Notes: a model not told the origin generated them from the letters alone. A DNA stretch of 64,000 bases from Aquipseudomonas alcaligenes (GCF_003205495.1 NZ_QJRX01000006.1:289158-353157), one strand, 5' to 3'. Numbered from the stretch's first letter, positions 41,880 through 50,408 are shown. Numbers and translations are program-made.

Positions 41880-43407
41880 ACAGCCCCCAATGGCGGCTGC
41901 GGATGCGCGCCAGGCACAGGCGCAGTTCGCCTTCCAGGGCGCGGTCTTCAATCACCGGCGGGAAGTCCGCGGCCAGCTGTTCGCGCATGGCGGCCAGCGG
42001 TGCGGGGATATCGGTCTTGCCGGCGCGCTCGCGCAGCCATACGCCCTGGTTGGCGGCCAGCAGGGTGGCGGCGGCGACCTGTTCGGTCAGCTCCAGGCTG
42101 CGCAGGGCGTCGCGGGCGGCGATGGTGCCCATGCTCACCTTGTCCTGGTTGTGGCACTCGGTAGAGCGCGAGAACACGCTGGCCGGCATGGTGTTCTTCA
42201 GCGCCTCGGCGGTCCAGGCGCTGGTGCCAATCTGCACGGCCTTGAAGCCGTGGTTGATCATCGCGGTCTCGGCCGGGGCGCCGGACAGGTTGCTCGGCAG
42301 GCCGTGGTTGTAGCGGGTGTCGACCAGCAGGGCGAGCTGACGGTCGAGCAGGTCGGCGACGTTGCCGACCAGGTTCTTCAGGCTGTCCATGGCGAAGGCG
42401 ATATGCCCGCCGTAGAAGTGGCCGCCGTGCAGGGTGCGCTCGGTCTCGGCGTCGAACAGCGGGTTGTCGTTGGCGCTGTTCAGTTCGATCTCGATGAACT
42501 GGCGCAGCAGGCCCAGGCTGTCGGCCAGCACGCCGAGCACGTGCGGTGCGCAGCGCAGCGAGTAGCGGTCCTGCAGGCGGTGCAGCGGCGGCAGCGGCTC
42601 GGCCACGGCCAGGTCCTGGCGTAGCCAGGCGGCGACCTGGGTCTGGCCCGGGTGCGGCTTGGCGGCGAACAGGCGCTCGTCGAAGTGTTCCGGGTTGCCT
42701 TCCAGCGCCACCACGTTGAGCGCGGTGATGCGCGTGGCCAGCTGCAGCAGGTAGTCGGCGCGCGAATAGGCCAGGCAGGCCAGGGCGGTCATCACCGCGG
42801 TGCCGTTCATCAGCGCCAGGGCTTCCTTAGGGCGCAGGGTCAGCGGCGTCCAGCCGAGTTCTTTATGCACGTCTGCCGAACTGCGACGTTCGCCTTTGTA
42901 CATGACATCGCGCTCACCACTGAGGGTGGCGGCCACGTAGGACAGGGGGGTCAGGTCGCCGCTGGCGCCGACCGAACCCTCTTCCGGGATCAGCGGCAGC
43001 ACATCGAATTCGAGGAAGGCCTGCAGGCGCTCCAGCAGCTCCACGCGCACCCCGGACACGCCGTGGCACAGCGACTGCAAGCGCGCGGCCAGCAGGGCGC
43101 GGGTGCTGGCCTCGTCGAGCAGCTTGCCCAGGCCACAGCCGTGGAAGGTGAACAGGTGCTTGGGCAGGGCCTCGACCTGGTGCAGCGGCACGGCCACCAC
43201 GCAGGAGTCGCCGTAGCCGGTGGTGACGCCGTAGATCACGCCTTCCTTGTCCAGCAGGGTGTCGAGGAAGCGCGCGCCCTTGGCGATCTTCTCGCGGTAG
43301 GCGGCATCGCCCTGCAGCTGGGCGCGGGCGCTGCGCTGGGACAGGGCAACCACCTGTTCGATGGTCAGCTGGGCTTCGCCGAAGGTCACGTGGTCAGTCA
43401 TGGGCAT
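41872..43407 (-). CDS. HAL/PAL/TAL-family aromatic amino acid ammonia-lyase
   Basis: MIO-dependent ammonia-lyase of 511 aa. Ala148-Ser149-Gly150 in GSVGASGDLTPLSY form the MIO electrophile, and Tyr59 in IYGVTTGYGD is the catalytic base. The substrate-selecting pair (His-Leu in Rhodobacter tyrosine ammonia-lyase, Ser-His in histidine lyases) is Phe88-His89 here, so the substrate is not settled by it. In this operon the likely role is to make a cinnamate or coumarate starter for the pigment. An ATG at 43401 would shorten it by two residues. It overlaps the acyltransferase gene. Confidence 0.86.
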   Translation of the reverse strand: MPMTDHVTFGEAQLTIEQVVALSQRSARAQLQGDAAYREKIAKGARFLDTLLDKEGVIYGVTTGYGDSCVVAVPLHQVEALPKHLFTFHGCGLGKLLDEASTRALLAARLQSLCHGVSGVRVELLERLQAFLEFDVLPLIPEEGSVGASGDLTPLSYVAATLSGERDVMYKGERRSSADVHKELGWTPLTLRPKEALALMNGTAVMTALACLAYSRADYLLQLATRITALNVVALEGNPEHFDERLFAAKPHPGQTQVAAWLRQDLAVAEPLPPLHRLQDRYSLRCAPHVLGVLADSLGLLRQFIEIELNSANDNPLFDAETERTLHGGHFYGGHIAFAMDSLKNLVGNVADLLDRQLALLVDTRYNHGLPSNLSGAPAETAMINHGFKAVQIGTSAWTAEALKNTMPASVFSRSTECHNQDKVSMGTIAARDALRSLELTEQVAAATLLAANQGVWLRERAGKTDIPAPLAAMREQLAADFPPVIEDRALEGELRLCLARIRSRHWGLYA

Positions 43408-44326
43408 TCCAGAACGGGTAGAAGTTGAACCATTGCCGCGGAGCGTTCAGGCAGCGTTCGCCAAGGCGCTCGGCATAGCGTTGCACCCAGCCGCGGATTA
43501 CCGCGTCGCGGTCGCGGCGCGTCCACTGCACGGCGTCGGCGAAGCTTTCCAGGATCACCTGGTAGCGGCCGTCGATCTTCAGGCAGTGCATCAGGTTGAC
43601 CGGGCAGCGCAGCAGCCCGGCCAGCAGCCAGGGGCCCTGGGGGAAGGCGGCCGGCCGGCCGAGGAAATCCACCGTGACGCTGCGCCCGCCGTGCAGCGGC
43701 ACGCGGTCACCGGCGATCGCCAGCCACTCGCCGCGCTCCAGGCGCTCGGACAGCTGCAGCATCACGGCCGGGTCCAGCTCGCTGACCTGGATCAGGCGCA
43801 GGTGGCTGGCGCCGGCCTCGCCCAGCAGGCGATTGAACTGCTCGGCGTGCTTGGTGTGCACCAGCACGTTCATCTGCACCTTCTCGCCCAGTTCGGCGAG
43901 CGCGCGGCAGACTTCCAGGTTGCCCAGGTGGGCGGTGACCAGCAGCTGGCCGCGGCCGCCGACATGCAGCTGCTGGCGCAGGCCTTCGGGGTCGACCAGG
44001 CTCACCTGCTCCAGGCCGAGGCGGCCGTTCCACACGTCGAGCTTGTCCAGCAGGGCGTCGGCGAAGGCCATGAACTGGCGGAACACCGAGCCGTGGCTGG
44101 GGCGCAGCTCGGTGCGGCCGCTCCAGGCGGCCAGGTTGCGCTGGTACTGCCAGATGCTGCGCCGTGCCTGGCGGCCGAACAGGTAGAAATACAGCACGAT
44201 GGCGTACAGCAGCGGCGCCAGCAGGCGCCGCCCGAGCAGGCGCGCGGCGCCGGCGGTGAACTTCATCAGCAGGAAGCTGCCGCGCTCGCGCTGGCCGGCC
44301 CAGTGCTGGGCCTTCCCGCTGCTCAT
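43394..44326 (-). CDS. LpxL/HtrB-family acyltransferase
   Basis: Membrane-bound acyltransferase of 310 aa with an N-terminal hydrophobic helix (about 35-55). The catalytic motif HLGNLE (HX4E) lies in LLVTAHLGNLEVCRAL, and SERLERGEWLAIAGDRVPL is the second family block. It probably transfers the polyene acyl chain to its lipid anchor. The start ATG overlaps the glycosyltransferase stop (ATGA). In E. coli these two activities are, as I recall, fused; here they are separate genes. Confidence 0.82.
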   Translation of the reverse strand: MSSGKAQHWAGQRERGSFLLMKFTAGAARLLGRRLLAPLLYAIVLYFYLFGRQARRSIWQYQRNLAAWSGRTELRPSHGSVFRQFMAFADALLDKLDVWNGRLGLEQVSLVDPEGLRQQLHVGGRGQLLVTAHLGNLEVCRALAELGEKVQMNVLVHTKHAEQFNRLLGEAGASHLRLIQVSELDPAVMLQLSERLERGEWLAIAGDRVPLHGGRSVTVDFLGRPAAFPQGPWLLAGLLRCPVNLMHCLKIDGRYQVILESFADAVQWTRRDRDAVIRGWVQRYAERLGERCLNAPRQWFNFYPFWNAHD

Positions 44327-45057
44327 CCGCGCCACCTGCGCCAGAGGATCAGCGGCGCGCGCGGCAGCATGCCGAAGAACAGCTTGGCGTGCATCTTCGA
44401 GATCAGCGCGTTATCCAGCCACAGGCGGAAGTGCGACAGGCCGTCCAGCGGGTAGTGCACGCGGGTCGGCAGCCACAGCATCGGCTGGTTGCGCCAGGAC
44501 AGGCGCACCAGGATCTCGGTGTCGAAGTCCATGCGCCGGCCGAGGCGCACCGCGTCGATCAGTGCCAGGGTGGCCGGCAGCGGATAGACGCGAAAGCCGC
44601 ACATGGAATCGCGAATCGACAGCGACAGGCTGTTGATCCAGGCCCAGACGTGGGTCAGGTAGCGCGCGTAGAGGCGCCCCTTGGGCACGCTGGCGTCATA
44701 TTGCGGGTAGCCGCAGACCAGCGCCTGCGGGTGTTCGCGCGAGGTGGCGAGGAACAGCGCCACGTCGCCCAGGTCGTGCTGGCCGTCGGCGTCCACCTGC
44801 AGGGCGTGGCTGAAGCCCAGGCGCGCGGCCTCGCGCAGGCCTGCCATCACCGCGCCGCCCTTGCCCTGGTTGATCGGCAGACGCACCAGGTAGGTGCTGT
44901 CCTGTTTCGCCAGTGCATCCATCACCGCCGCGCAGGCCGGGCTGGACGCATCGTCGACCAGCACGCAGGGCAAGCCGCTGGCGTGCAGCGCCGCCACGAC
45001 CCTGGGCAGGGCGTGCTCGTGGTTGTACACCGGGATCACCGCGCAGGCCTTATGCAT
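44323..45057 (-). CDS. Family 2 glycosyltransferase
   Basis: GT-A-fold glycosyltransferase of 244 aa starting at 45057 (HKACAVIPVYNHEHAL). The nucleotide-binding DxD region is QVDADGQHD, and the dolichol-phosphate-mannose-synthase-like block NQGKGGAVMAGLREA precedes it. It lacks the C-terminal membrane helices of polyprenol enzymes. In aryl polyene clusters this protein is paired with the acyltransferase and likely builds a sugar or lipid head group. Confidence 0.82.
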   Translation of the reverse strand: MHKACAVIPVYNHEHALPRVVAALHASGLPCVLVDDASSPACAAVMDALAKQDSTYLVRLPINQGKGGAVMAGLREAARLGFSHALQVDADGQHDLGDVALFLATSREHPQALVCGYPQYDASVPKGRLYARYLTHVWAWINSLSLSIRDSMCGFRVYPLPATLALIDAVRLGRRMDFDTEILVRLSWRNQPMLWLPTRVHYPLDGLSHFRLWLDNALISKMHAKLFFGMLPRAPLILWRRWRG

Positions 45058-46714
45058 CGGCGGCCCCCAGCAGGATGCGCCCGGACGAGCAGGGCGCCTC
45101 GCCGTTGCGGTAGGCGAAGTACAGCTTGCCGCGCTCGGCATCGAAACGCAGGCTCAGCTGGATGCGGTCGCCGGGGCGCACCAGCTGCTGGAACTTCAGC
45201 ACTTCCATGCCGCAGAAGCGCGGCGGCAGCCCGGCGATCAGCTGGCGGGCCAGGCGTTGTGCCCAGTCGATCTGCACCACGCCGGGCAGCACCGGGGTCT
45301 GCGGGAAATGCCCGGTGAAATGGGCCAGGTCCGGCGGTACGTCCAGCTCCAGTTGCCATTCGCCGTCCTGCTCGATGGCCGAGCGCGGCTCGACCTGGGT
45401 CGGCCGCGGCGCGGCCAGCAGGCGCTCGACCTCGGCCTGGGCCAGCTTGCCCTGGCTGCTGTAGGGCAGTTCCAGCAGCAGGCGCCAGCGGCGTGGCAGG
45501 GCGATGGCCTCGCAGTAGCCGGCCAGGTGCTGGCGTAGGGTCTCGGTGACGGTCTTGCGCCCCTGGTTGCGCAGGGCGTGCAGGCCGGCCGGGCTCAGCG
45601 CCAGCAGGGCGCCGAGGAAGGCGCGGCCTTCCTGGATCACGCCGAGGCGGGCGTCGGCCACCCACTCGTGGGCTGCCAGCGCCTGCTCCAGCATGGGCAG
45701 GGAGATGCGCTTTTCTTCCAGCTTGACGATGCGGTCCAGGCGTCCGCGCAGGGCGAAGCGGCCATCGGCCTGCAGCTCGGCGGCGTCCGCGCTCTGCTCG
45801 ACATGCCCGGCCGGCAGGTAGGGCGAGGCGATGCGCAGGGCGCCCTCGGCGTTCAGGGAGAGTTCGACGCCGGCGAAGGGCGTCCACAGCTCGCCGCCCT
45901 GGCGCCAGGCGATGCCGCCGGTCTCGGAGCTGCCGTAGATCTCGGTCGGCTGCTGGCTGAGCTGGCTGCCCAGCTCGGCGGAGACTTCCGCCGGCAGCGC
46001 GCCGCCGGAAGAGAACACCCGGCGCACCGCGCCCAGGGCCTGCCAGTCGAGGTTGTCGCCCATGCGCTTGAGCAATGCGGGACTGGCCACCCAGGCGAAG
46101 GCCGGCTGGCCCAGGCTCTCGCGTTGCAGGTCCTCGGGGAAGGGCAGGGCGCGGCGGCAGAACGGGCGGCCGGCGCACAGCGGCCAGAGCACGCGGAACA
46201 GCAGGCCATAGATATGCTGGGCGGCGACGCTGCCGAAGATGGTGGCGCCGGCCAGGTCGCGGCCCCACAGCTGTTCCAGGGCCTCCACTTCGTTGGCCAG
46301 CTGGCGCAGGGACTTGTCGATCAGCTTGGGTTCGCCGCTGGAGCCGGAGGTGCACAGGACCAGGCGGCAGGCATCGAGGTCGAGGGCGGCGGGCGGCAGC
46401 GCCTCGCCATCGAGGCCATCGAGCTCGTCCAGCCACAGGTCGACCTGGGCGCCCAGGCGCTGGCGGCTCTGTGCCTGGGCATCGCCCGGCAGCAGCACGC
46501 GCACACCGGCGCGCCAGGCGCCGAGCAGGGCGATGGCCAGGTCGCCGGCATCCTCCAGGTACAGCGCCAGGCTGCGCACGCCGCGTGCCTGCAGGGCGCC
46601 GGCCAGGCGCAGGGCGCGCTGCTGCAGCTGGGCGTGGTCGAGCGCCGGCTCCAGCGCCACGGCGCGGTTGCTCAGGGGGTGCAGCAGCAGCTCGGCGAGC
46701 GGCAGCCAGGTCAT
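45050..46714 (-). CDS. AMP-dependent ligase fused to a FabZ/ApeI-like dehydratase domain
   Basis: Two-domain protein of 554 aa. Residues 1 to about 430 are an adenylate-forming ligase with the P-loop CTSGSSGEPK (121-130) and EIYGSSETGG, suited to load the aryl starter onto an ACP. The C-terminal about 110 residues contain HFTGHFPQTPVLPGVVQ, the FabZ/ApeI-type hot-dog signature with its His. It therefore combines the E. coli ApeH and ApeI roles in one chain. The start at 46714 overlaps the membrane protein gene by four bases, and the stop overlaps the glycosyltransferase start. Confidence 0.86.
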   Translation of the reverse strand: MTWLPLAELLLHPLSNRAVALEPALDHAQLQQRALRLAGALQARGVRSLALYLEDAGDLAIALLGAWRAGVRVLLPGDAQAQSRQRLGAQVDLWLDELDGLDGEALPPAALDLDACRLVLCTSGSSGEPKLIDKSLRQLANEVEALEQLWGRDLAGATIFGSVAAQHIYGLLFRVLWPLCAGRPFCRRALPFPEDLQRESLGQPAFAWVASPALLKRMGDNLDWQALGAVRRVFSSGGALPAEVSAELGSQLSQQPTEIYGSSETGGIAWRQGGELWTPFAGVELSLNAEGALRIASPYLPAGHVEQSADAAELQADGRFALRGRLDRIVKLEEKRISLPMLEQALAAHEWVADARLGVIQEGRAFLGALLALSPAGLHALRNQGRKTVTETLRQHLAGYCEAIALPRRWRLLLELPYSSQGKLAQAEVERLLAAPRPTQVEPRSAIEQDGEWQLELDVPPDLAHFTGHFPQTPVLPGVVQIDWAQRLARQLIAGLPPRFCGMEVLKFQQLVRPGDRIQLSLRFDAERGKLYFAYRNGEAPCSSGRILLGAADA

Positions 46715-47313
46715 CCATGTCTCCTTACTTGCTGGCGGATCAACCACTCAGCGGCGAACAACAGGCCCATCAGGGCGTAGGAAATCAGCCCGGTATACAG
46801 CGTCCACCAGGCCAGCGGCGCCCACAGGGTCAGGGCGATCACCACCAGGCCGTTGAGCAGGAAGAACAGCGCCCACACCTGGGTGACCTTGCGCGTGTAG
46901 CGCACCGCGTGCTCCGGCAGCTCCGGCTCGCGCAGGCGCGCCAGGCGCTCGACCAGCGGCGGGCCGAAGCGTAGCGACAGGCCGAACAGCGCCAGCAGCA
47001 GGCCGCTGATCAGCACCGGATACCAGCGCAGCAGCGCCGGCTCGCCGGCCAAGCCGAGCAAGGCGCAGAAGGCCAGGGCGGCACCGGTCATCCAGCGACT
47101 GCCGGGCTGGCCGCGCTGGCTGATGGCGCGCGCCAGCCACAGGCCGCCGAGCAGGGCGGCGAACAGGCGCGGCGACAGGTGCTCCATGCCGTAGTACACG
47201 GCGAAGGGGTAGAGCAGGCCCGCTACCGCCAGCAGCAGGCCGAACAGGCGAGCCAGTTTGGGATCAGCTGCGCGTCGGCGAGCCTGCGTTGAAAGCGACC
47301 TCGGCATGCTCAT
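46711..47313 (-). CDS. COG4648-type membrane protein (ApeG-like)
   Basis: Integral membrane protein of 200 aa with about six hydrophobic segments. The region VRYTRKVTQVWALFFLLNGLV (positions about 138-158) is typical of the membrane protein found in aryl polyene clusters. Its biochemical role is not known to me. An ATG at 47307 is an alternative start. The 85-base gap before it (47314-47398) is the second-largest gene-free stretch within the operon; I see no feature in it. Confidence 0.76.
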   Translation of the reverse strand: MSMPRSLSTQARRRAADPKLARLFGLLLAVAGLLYPFAVYYGMEHLSPRLFAALLGGLWLARAISQRGQPGSRWMTGAALAFCALLGLAGEPALLRWYPVLISGLLLALFGLSLRFGPPLVERLARLREPELPEHAVRYTRKVTQVWALFFLLNGLVVIALTLWAPLAWWTLYTGLISYALMGLLFAAEWLIRQQVRRHG

Positions 47314-47398
47314 TTACCGCCCGTAAACTCCGCTGCCTCGGCCGCTCTCGCCTTGTCTCGCTCTAGCTCGCAAGATCCGAAACTGGCTCGCATTGGCT

Positions 47399-47662
47399 TC
47401 AGTCTTGGGCCGGGGCGGCGTTGACCACCTGGAACACGGCCTCGACCACGTCGCCGACGGTACGCACCGCCTTGAACTCCTCGGCGGCGATCTTCTTGCC
47501 GGTCTGGCGCTTGATGTGGTCGATCAGGTCGACGGCGTCGATGCTGTCGATCTCCAGGTCCTGGTACAGGTTGGCCTCCAGCGTCACGCGTTCGGCGTCC
47601 AGCTCGAACAGCTCGACCAGGGCATCGCGCAGGGTGGCGAAAATCTCTTCACGGCTTTGCAT
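47399..47662 (-). CDS. Acyl carrier protein (ApeF-like)
   Basis: Acyl carrier protein of 87 aa. Ser40 in LEIDSIDAVDL is the phosphopantetheine site. It is acidic, with the four-helix ACP pattern. One of two carriers in the operon; in the E. coli system one is loaded with the aryl starter and chain. It begins 11 bases after the other ACP gene. Confidence 0.88.
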   Translation of the reverse strand: MQSREEIFATLRDALVELFELDAERVTLEANLYQDLEIDSIDAVDLIDHIKRQTGKKIAAEEFKAVRTVGDVVEAVFQVVNAAPAQD

Positions 47663-47673
47663 CGCGGACTTCC

Positions 47674-47934
47674 TCAGGCGGCCTGTTTCGCGGCGACGAA
47701 GGCCGCCAGGCTGGCCACGTTGGCGAAGTGCTGGCGGGTGTCCTTGGCCTCGGCGTCGATCTTGATGCCGAAGCGCTTCTGGATGGCCAGGCCCAGCTCC
47801 AGGGCGTCCACCGAATCCAGGCCCAGGCCCTCGCCGAACAGGGTGAGGTCGGCGGCGATGTCCTCGGCGGCCATGTCTTCCAGGCCCAGGGCCTCGATGA
47901 TCAGGTGCTTGATCTCAGTTTGCAGATCGCTCAT
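47674..47934 (-). CDS. Acyl carrier protein (ApeE-like)
   Basis: Second acyl carrier protein, 86 aa, with Ser41 in GLGLDSVDALELG as the phosphopantetheine attachment site. The start ATG at 47934 lies inside the end of the acyltransferase gene (20-base overlap). The two ACPs differ considerably, which suggests different partners. Confidence 0.88.
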   Translation of the reverse strand: MSDLQTEIKHLIIEALGLEDMAAEDIAADLTLFGEGLGLDSVDALELGLAIQKRFGIKIDAEAKDTRQHFANVASLAAFVAAKQAA

Positions 47935-48724
47935 CTGTTGCGAGCTCCTTGATGAAGTGTTGGTGCAGATGGTCATTGAGCTTGCGCGAGGCAATCGGCA
48001 GCGGAGCCTGCTCGGTGAATTGCCGCGGATCGATATCCTCCCCGACCCGCAGGCGAAAATGGAAACGACGCGACGGAATGCTGTACCAGGGCTCGGCCTT
48101 GGTCAGGGTGGTGGGCGTCACACTGATCACCACCGGGGTGACCACGCTGGCGCCGCGCACCGCGATGGCGGCGGCGCCGCGGTGGAACTCGGGTGCCCGC
48201 CCCGGCGTGGTGCGCGTACCTTCGGGGAAGACGATCAGGGTCTGGCCCTGCTGCAGGGCACCGGCGGCCTCGTCGAGCATGTCCAGGCTGCCGCTGTTGC
48301 TGATGTAGCCGGCGGCGCGGATCGGCCCGCGCATGCTGGGATTGTCCCACAGGCTCTGCTTGACCACGCAGTTGGCGTCGCGGATGAAGGCGATCAGCAC
48401 CACCACGTCGATCAGCGAGGGATGGTTGGCGATCACCATCTGCCCCGGGCGGCCCAGGCGCTCGGCGCCTTCGACTTCGTAGGTCAGCACGCCGCTGCGG
48501 TACATGAACTGGACGAACCAGTAGAAAGTGCGGCTGACCACGGCGCGGGCGCGGGTGCGGCGCACCAGGGCGTCGCCGGGCAGCAGGGCCAGCAGCGGGA
48601 ACACGACGAGGCGCAGCAGCACGCCGCCGATGCCGAACAGCGAGAAGCTCAGCGCGGTGGCGATCAGGCGCCACCAGTAGGGCGCGCTGTAGCGACTCAG
48701 GCCTTGATGCGCGACCAGTTCCAT
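47915..48724 (-). CDS. PlsC-type 1-acylglycerophosphate acyltransferase-like (ApeD-like)
   Basis: Acyltransferase of 269 aa. The catalytic NHPSLID (NHX4D) and the substrate-binding FPEGTRT are both intact. One or two N-terminal hydrophobic helices are present (about 20-50). Probably attaches the polyene chain to a lipid carrier. The start at 48724 lies inside the 3' end of the ketosynthase-like gene (28-base overlap). Confidence 0.84.
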   Translation of the reverse strand: MELVAHQGLSRYSAPYWWRLIATALSFSLFGIGGVLLRLVVFPLLALLPGDALVRRTRARAVVSRTFYWFVQFMYRSGVLTYEVEGAERLGRPGQMVIANHPSLIDVVVLIAFIRDANCVVKQSLWDNPSMRGPIRAAGYISNSGSLDMLDEAAGALQQGQTLIVFPEGTRTTPGRAPEFHRGAAAIAVRGASVVTPVVISVTPTTLTKAEPWYSIPSRRFHFRLRVGEDIDPRQFTEQAPLPIASRKLNDHLHQHFIKELATDERSAN

Positions 48725-49413
48725 TGCCGGCGTTTCCAGTGATGTTGCAGGGAGTCCGTGTCGGCACACAGGGCGCGGACCAGGTTCAGGGCGTGCGGCC
48801 AGGGTGCCCGCGGGCCTTCGCCCTGGCGTAGTTCCAGGCGCCATTCGTGGCCCGGGCGCAGCAGCAGGGCCACGGCGTAGGGGAAGGGCACGTCGTCGAT
48901 GGAGGCGCGGTACAGCTCGGGCGGGGTTTCCTCGGCGACGATCAGCAGCACCCCGGGTGCGCCTTCGCCGAGCAGGGTGGCGGCCTCCAGCAGGGCCTGC
49001 TCGAGGCCGTCGCCTTCGGCGGCCAGGGCGGTCATCTCGCTGGTGTCGCCGCGCTGGATCGACCACAGGCCGATGATCGCGTTGTGTACCGAGAGGCTGA
49101 ACTGGGTGGGCGAGAGCGGCTCGTCGTGGGCCAGGTCGCTGAGGATGGCCAGGGTGCGCGGGGTTTCGCCATGGCGCGAGGCGAAGACCAGGGGCATGGG
49201 GCCGGCGGCTTCGGCCAGCGGCCAGGCGACGTGGAAGGCCATGCGCGCCAGGCGGCTCAGGCGCCGGCGCTGCAGGGCCGGAAGAAAGCCCACGTCGGGC
49301 TGTTCGCCGCCGTCCTGCGGGGCGAATCCGGCCTGTTGCCAGGCGCACCAGTCGTCTGCGCTGTCCAGGCCGGGGGCCCAGGCACGCCATTGCTCGATCC
49401 TGAAGTCTGTCAC
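48697..49413 (-). CDS. Ketosynthase-like chain-length-factor protein (ApeC-like)
   Basis: Protein of 238 aa related to the N-terminal half of beta-ketoacyl synthases. FSLSVHNAIIGLWSI corresponds to the thiolase-fold helix region, but there is no active-site cysteine in it. Only one half of the fold is present, so it must act as a partner protein. In the E. coli system the equivalent ApeC pairs with the elongating ketosynthase. The start is GTG at 49413, with AGAGAAG-type purines upstream on the reverse strand. First gene of the operon. Confidence 0.78.
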   Translation of the reverse strand: MTDFRIEQWRAWAPGLDSADDWCAWQQAGFAPQDGGEQPDVGFLPALQRRRLSRLARMAFHVAWPLAEAAGPMPLVFASRHGETPRTLAILSDLAHDEPLSPTQFSLSVHNAIIGLWSIQRGDTSEMTALAAEGDGLEQALLEAATLLGEGAPGVLLIVAEETPPELYRASIDDVPFPYAVALLLRPGHEWRLELRQGEGPRAPWPHALNLVRALCADTDSLQHHWKRRQWNWSRIKA

Positions 49414-49505
49414 GCTGAGAGCTCTTCTCGGCCCTTCCGAGGGGCGTCCTTGTCTACTGCGGTCCCGCCGCGGAAGGGGCAGCCGGGACATGGCGAGGTA
49501 CTGGC

Positions 49506-49534
49506 ATTATCCAGACCGTGCGCGGCCTGCGCAA
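49506..49534 (-). promoter_or_regulatory. Candidate sigma70 promoter of the aryl polyene operon
   Basis: On the reverse strand TTGCGC (49534-49529), a 17-base spacer and GATAAT (49511-49506), ending about 92 bases before the first gene. The spacing is ideal, and it is the only good match I see in the 230-base divergent gap shared with the parA-like gene. Confidence 0.5.
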
Positions 49535-49643
49535 ATTCTGGCGCGGCCGTCCTGACGAGAGGCTGGCCAGGCGCCACCTTATTCCTCGCCCTTGTCACGG
49601 GCTTTGCATAGAATCCGTCCATCTGCGATCAGGGAGGTGTCAC

Positions 49644-50408
49644 ATGCGGCGCGTGGTGTTCAATCAGAAGGGCGGTGTCGGCAAGTCGAGCATTGCCTGC
49701 AACCTGGCGGCGGTCAGTGCGGCGGAGGGTTATCGCACGTTGCTGGTGGACCTGGATGCCCAGGCCAACTCGACCCACTACCTGACCGGGCTGACCGGCG
49801 ACGAGATCCCCATGGGGATCGCCGACTTCTTCAAGCAGACCCTCTCGGCCACCTCGTTCAAGAAGGGCAAGGTCGATATCTACGAGACGCCCTTCGACAA
49901 CCTCCACGTGGTCACCGCCACCGCCGAGCTGGCCGAGCTGCAGCCCAAGCTGGAGCAGAAGCACAAGATCAACAAGCTGCGCAAACTGCTGGAAGACCTG
50001 GCCGAGGACTACGACCGGATCTACCTGGATACCCCGCCGGCGCTGAACTTCTACACGGTTTCCGCGCTGATCGCTGCCGATCGCGTGCTGATCCCCTTCG
50101 ATTGCGACAGTTTCTCGCGCAATGCCCTGTACGGCCTGCTGCAGGAGATCGAGGAGCTCAAGGAGGATCACAACGAGGACCTGGAGGTCGAGGGCATCGT
50201 GGTCAACCAGTTCCAGCCGCGCGCCACCCTGCCGCAACAGCTGCTCGACGAGTTGATCGCCGAGGGCCTGCCGGTGCTGCCGGTGAACCTGATGAGTTCG
50301 GTGAAGATGCGCGAGTCGCACCAGGCCTGCACCCCGCTGATCCACCTGGACCGCAGCCACAAGCTGACCCAGCAGTTCGTCGAGCTGCACAACCTGCTGG
50401 AAAGCTGA
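49644..50408 (+). CDS. ParA-family ATPase
   Basis: Deviant Walker ATPase of 254 aa. It begins with [15 protein letters not shown] (KGGVGKS motif with the signature Lys), has DLDAQANST, and YLDTPPALN as Walker B. A strong ribosome site (AGGGAGG) precedes the ATG. No parB-like gene is adjacent, so it is an orphan of the kind used for positioning cell-pole or cytosolic complexes; a homologue lies in this neighbourhood in P. aeruginosa as far as I recall. The role is unassigned. Confidence 0.85.
   Translation: MRRVVFNQKGGVGKSSIACNLAAVSAAEGYRTLLVDLDAQANSTHYLTGLTGDEIPMGIADFFKQTLSATSFKKGKVDIYETPFDNLHVVTATAELAELQPKLEQKHKINKLRKLLEDLAEDYDRIYLDTPPALNFYTVSALIAADRVLIPFDCDSFSRNALYGLLQEIEELKEDHNEDLEVEGIVVNQFQPRATLPQQLLDELIAEGLPVLPVNLMSSVKMRESHQACTPLIHLDRSHKLTQQFVELHNLLES

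Noticed and set aside
49592..49614. Promoter for the parA-like gene (TTGTCA and TAGAAT)
   Set aside because: The spacer is only 11 bases, too short for a sigma70 promoter.
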